Source: Acridotheres tristis
Taxonomy: Eukaryota > Chordata > Aves > Passeriformes > Sturnidae
NCBI GenBank assembly: GCA_037013685.1
Contig: CM072889.1
Location: 12,719,976 to 12,783,975, forward strand
Direction of reading: 5' to 3'
DNA length: 64,000 nucleotides
This document shows, in pieces, positions 61,192-64,000 of this stretch (positions within the stretch are counted from its first letter, which is position 1; every line of letters starts with the position of its first letter). The notes beneath the pieces were generated by a model. The model was given only the letters and a program-made list of their open reading frames with translations. It was not told the origin of the DNA and searched no databases. The translations under genes were made by a program, and so were the position numbers.

Positions 61192-64000
61192 CTGAGACCT
61201 GTCATATCTCTTCTCACTCTGGCATTTCTAAAGTAAATAAACCAAATTCCTCTAGTCACATCTCAGTTCCTGTGGTCATTCTGACATCCCTTCTCTGCAC
61301 ATCTTCCAGTCTGGATTAAGCTCCTTTGAACATGGGTAACCACAGGCTTAGGGACAAAGAGCAGGGAGGACAAGGATGCAAACTTTGAAGACAACCCAAG
61401 CATCCTGTTTACAAGAGAACCCAAACAGAAGAGGCACATTCTCAAGCCATTTGAAAATGGCTTTTGATCCTAGAAGGGTGATAAAGTAGAACCAGTAAGT
61501 CTAAAGTCTTTATCAGGTTAATACATTTATTTATTAAGGTGTTTCTTTGGTTATTGTTTGAAGGTAGTTTCCCACTGGAAACAAAATAAACAACTATATT
61601 TGCAGAGCATTAGATCATATTAGTCTGCTTTCTGACAAGAAAAGTATCTAGGAGGAAGTCACTGGAGGTGATGTCTATTTTAAATGGCAAACTCTATAGA
61701 ACTGACTTTCCAAAGAACTAATTCATCTCCAATTCAACAAAAAATTCAGGCATTGAAAAAAAATTAAAAGGGAAAAATACTCTAACATAACTTTTAAGCT
61801 TTTATTTGCAAAATATCTTTTAAATTTTGTTGTAATTGCCTTTATTTTTTTTTCTTTCAACTTAACCTGAGCATTTATATGACGACAGGCTCAGACACAG
61901 AACAGCTCAGGCAAGAAAATACCTCCAATCCAGACTCCTGCCTATCAGGTGAACGGGGTTTTGCCTTTTTTTCTATAAAATTAAGTAAAGAGGATGGAAA
62001 TCTAGGCTGAAGCAAGCAGTCAGGTTTTGTTTTACTCTGAAACGATTTTTACCTTCAGAAGACAGCTAGGAGAAATAGCTTTTCCTCATCTCAGAGTGAA
62101 CAGAGGCAATCAGAGGTGGCTTGCTTTAATATTGTCAAACAAACATTTCTGCTAAAAGTTCTGAGATCTATTTTACTGAACCTGTAGTAGTGCAAATGAG
62201 ATTCCTGAAAGAGAGAAATTGAGAAAAAACTTCCATACTTAAAAAATCAATACCAAAGCAAAACCCTGCTGGAGATGAGGGAAAGAAAAAAAATAGTGAA
62301 ATAGAACAACTAAAAGCTTCGAACACCCTAAAATAATTTAAAGTTATAGAAAAAAATTAAAACAAGGCTTTGATAGTCACAGAGAAGCAATTCAACAGGA
62401 AAAGGCAGAAAAAAGTCAATAATGTTTCTGAAGCCCAGAGAGGCAGTTTGGATATATTTTGGCACTTCACAGGCTCAGCAGGCAGAAAGCAGTACATAGG
62501 TCATCTCCTCATGCCCTATGAAACAGAAATTTTTGCCAGACTAATGCCAGGAAAAGAGAAGATACTTTTCTGAGAAAAAAACTAACAAACCCAGTAAAGA
62601 CCTGAAGCGTTTCCCCCCCTCACTCTTCTGCTGAGATGACATTTGAGGTGACATGGGAGACTGAAGACTTGAGAACAAGCAGTAGAAGAAGAAATCACAG
62701 CTGCTATTGCTCCAGAGTCACTGTTGTGTATTCCATGCTTAGACAATATGGTAGATTCATCACATACACAAATGTTGTGATGATGCTATGAAACTTTTTA
62801 ATAATGAAATAATAACACTGTGATGTCATCCAAACCCTTCAGTTGTCTTTCTGCAACTCTCTCTCTCTGACTCAATTGGCTGTATCTGTTCTCATTGGAT
62901 TGAAATGTATTTCTAAGGCACTTTTATCAGGTCACAATACCTGATTTCTCACCATTACTGAAATCTGCTAGGCTCTAAGGTCTTTGGCCACACTTACTTT
63001 GTGTCCTGAATGAAGAATTTGCAAGTGAAGTAGATAAAGTGTGGGGAAGGTGTGTATTGGCTATTTCCTTTTCTCTTCAAGAAATACCTGTGCATCTGCT
63101 CTTGTTTTTTCCAGTTTGGACCAACTAATATATAACCCAGACACACTTTAACCAACATACACAAAGCCTAAGCCACATGCAATCACAACAGAAATTCCAA
63201 TTTCACAGCAGGATGGTGAGAAAGAGACAAAGTTCAAGCTTGATTGTGGAAGAAGGATAGCAAGCACAACTTGTTTGTTTACTATCACTATCTCCATTCC
63301 TCACCCCTCTGCTGAGATGCCGAGCTTAGCCTGTGTACAGGCAAAGTTGAGGTGAGCCTTGGAGCCTGTGTTGGCCACGTTGGTCAAAGACACTCAGATG
63401 ACCTCCAAGCTCTTTCTAAAAATACCTACTTCTTCCTCTTCCAGAACATGACAGCTGTTTTCTGTAGGAGGCTCACTCGTGTTTACAGCTGCTGAAGAAA
63501 CCAAGATGTGTTAAGAGGACTGAAACCCACAGGGCTGGTTTTGCTGATGACAGGACCAGTCTCCTCCTCCTTCTCCTTGGCCAAGTTTTCAAACCCCAGC
63601 AATGATTTGGGACATTCTTGGACAGGCAGTTTGAAACACCTTGCAATGATGAATGTGCTCTCTGCTAAAGCAGCACCTGCACGGGCAGCCCTTCAGTGCT
63701 GGGAATGATGGCTCTTGGCTCTGCTGAGGGGCAAATTCAGAGCCAAGAACTGAGAATTTATTGAGAATAAAGCTATTTGTTCAATAGCAACCTTTGAGTA
63801 CTGGAACAAACTCCCATGTACACCATTTTAGTTGTGTCTATTGGGCAAAGCATCTAGAGAAATTGCCAGTGGAGCAATCCACAGCAAAACACCTTTCTAA
63901 ATATTTTATTCTTCCTGTCTCCCTTCAGCTCTTTTTATGACAAAACACTTGGATACCATCAGAGGTAGAGTCTCACTCAGTGAAGAAAAGTTCCTTTTTA

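Larger units (their letters stand above)
51621..64000. other. Upstream intergenic DNA, no gene recognised
   Basis: No coding exon, RNA gene or known transposon was recognised. In human, AGTR2 lies upstream of SLC6A14, but no single-exon receptor-sized frame occurs here, so it must lie outside if synteny holds. Minor features (palindromes, pyrimidine tract, response-element-like sites) are listed separately. Confidence 0.55.

Noticed and set aside
61200..61445. Stretch reminiscent of an old dispersed repeat
   Set aside because: Similarity was only a vague impression; no family could be named, so it was not annotated.
51621..64000. Search for AGTR2, the mammalian upstream neighbour
   Set aside because: No receptor-length single-exon frame or seven-helix motif is present.

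Overview
The window is vertebrate nuclear DNA and looks like a bird, most likely a songbird. It has split genes with GT-AG introns, CR1 LINE fragments, and long terminal repeats whose start (TGTCTTGGTTT) resembles LTRs common in passerine genomes. It holds no bacterial-style operons, and most open frames are chance frames in AT-rich non-coding DNA.

Two protein genes can be reconstructed completely by joining exons in phase, both on the minus strand. The larger is SLC6A14 (amino-acid transporter ATB0,+). It has 14 coding exons from 51296 down to 37430, giving 642 codons plus a stop; all splice phases close, and the first exon lies in a CpG island. About 14 kb beyond its stop is a second gene of four coding exons, 23081 down to 18921, encoding a 151-residue FAM162-family protein (small single-pass, probably mitochondrial). 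Mammals have FAM162A and FAM162B; this one combines features of both, so it may be a third paralogue.

Layout. 1-11154 is gene-poor, with one decayed CR1 (about 9225-9545) and one Cys-rich candidate exon at 6.8 kb. 11155-13239 holds two LTRs of different families; the second is GC-rich and carries two CTCF-like sites. 13983-14312 is a six-copy 55-bp minisatellite. 18921-23081 is the FAM162-like gene. 21.6-30.4 kb holds several unrecognised plus-strand exon candidates, some phase-compatible, including a PPPY-containing C-terminal tail; they may belong to an undescribed gene. 33953-34854 is a third LTR-like element. 35.9-51.3 kb is SLC6A14, with a CR1 copy in intron 11 and a decayed duplicate of exon 12 in intron 12. 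51.6-64 kb is upstream intergenic DNA in which I see no gene.

The two firm genes share a strand, but nothing in the sequence shows that they work together. SLC6A14 imports neutral and cationic amino acids at the plasma membrane, while the FAM162 family acts at mitochondria.
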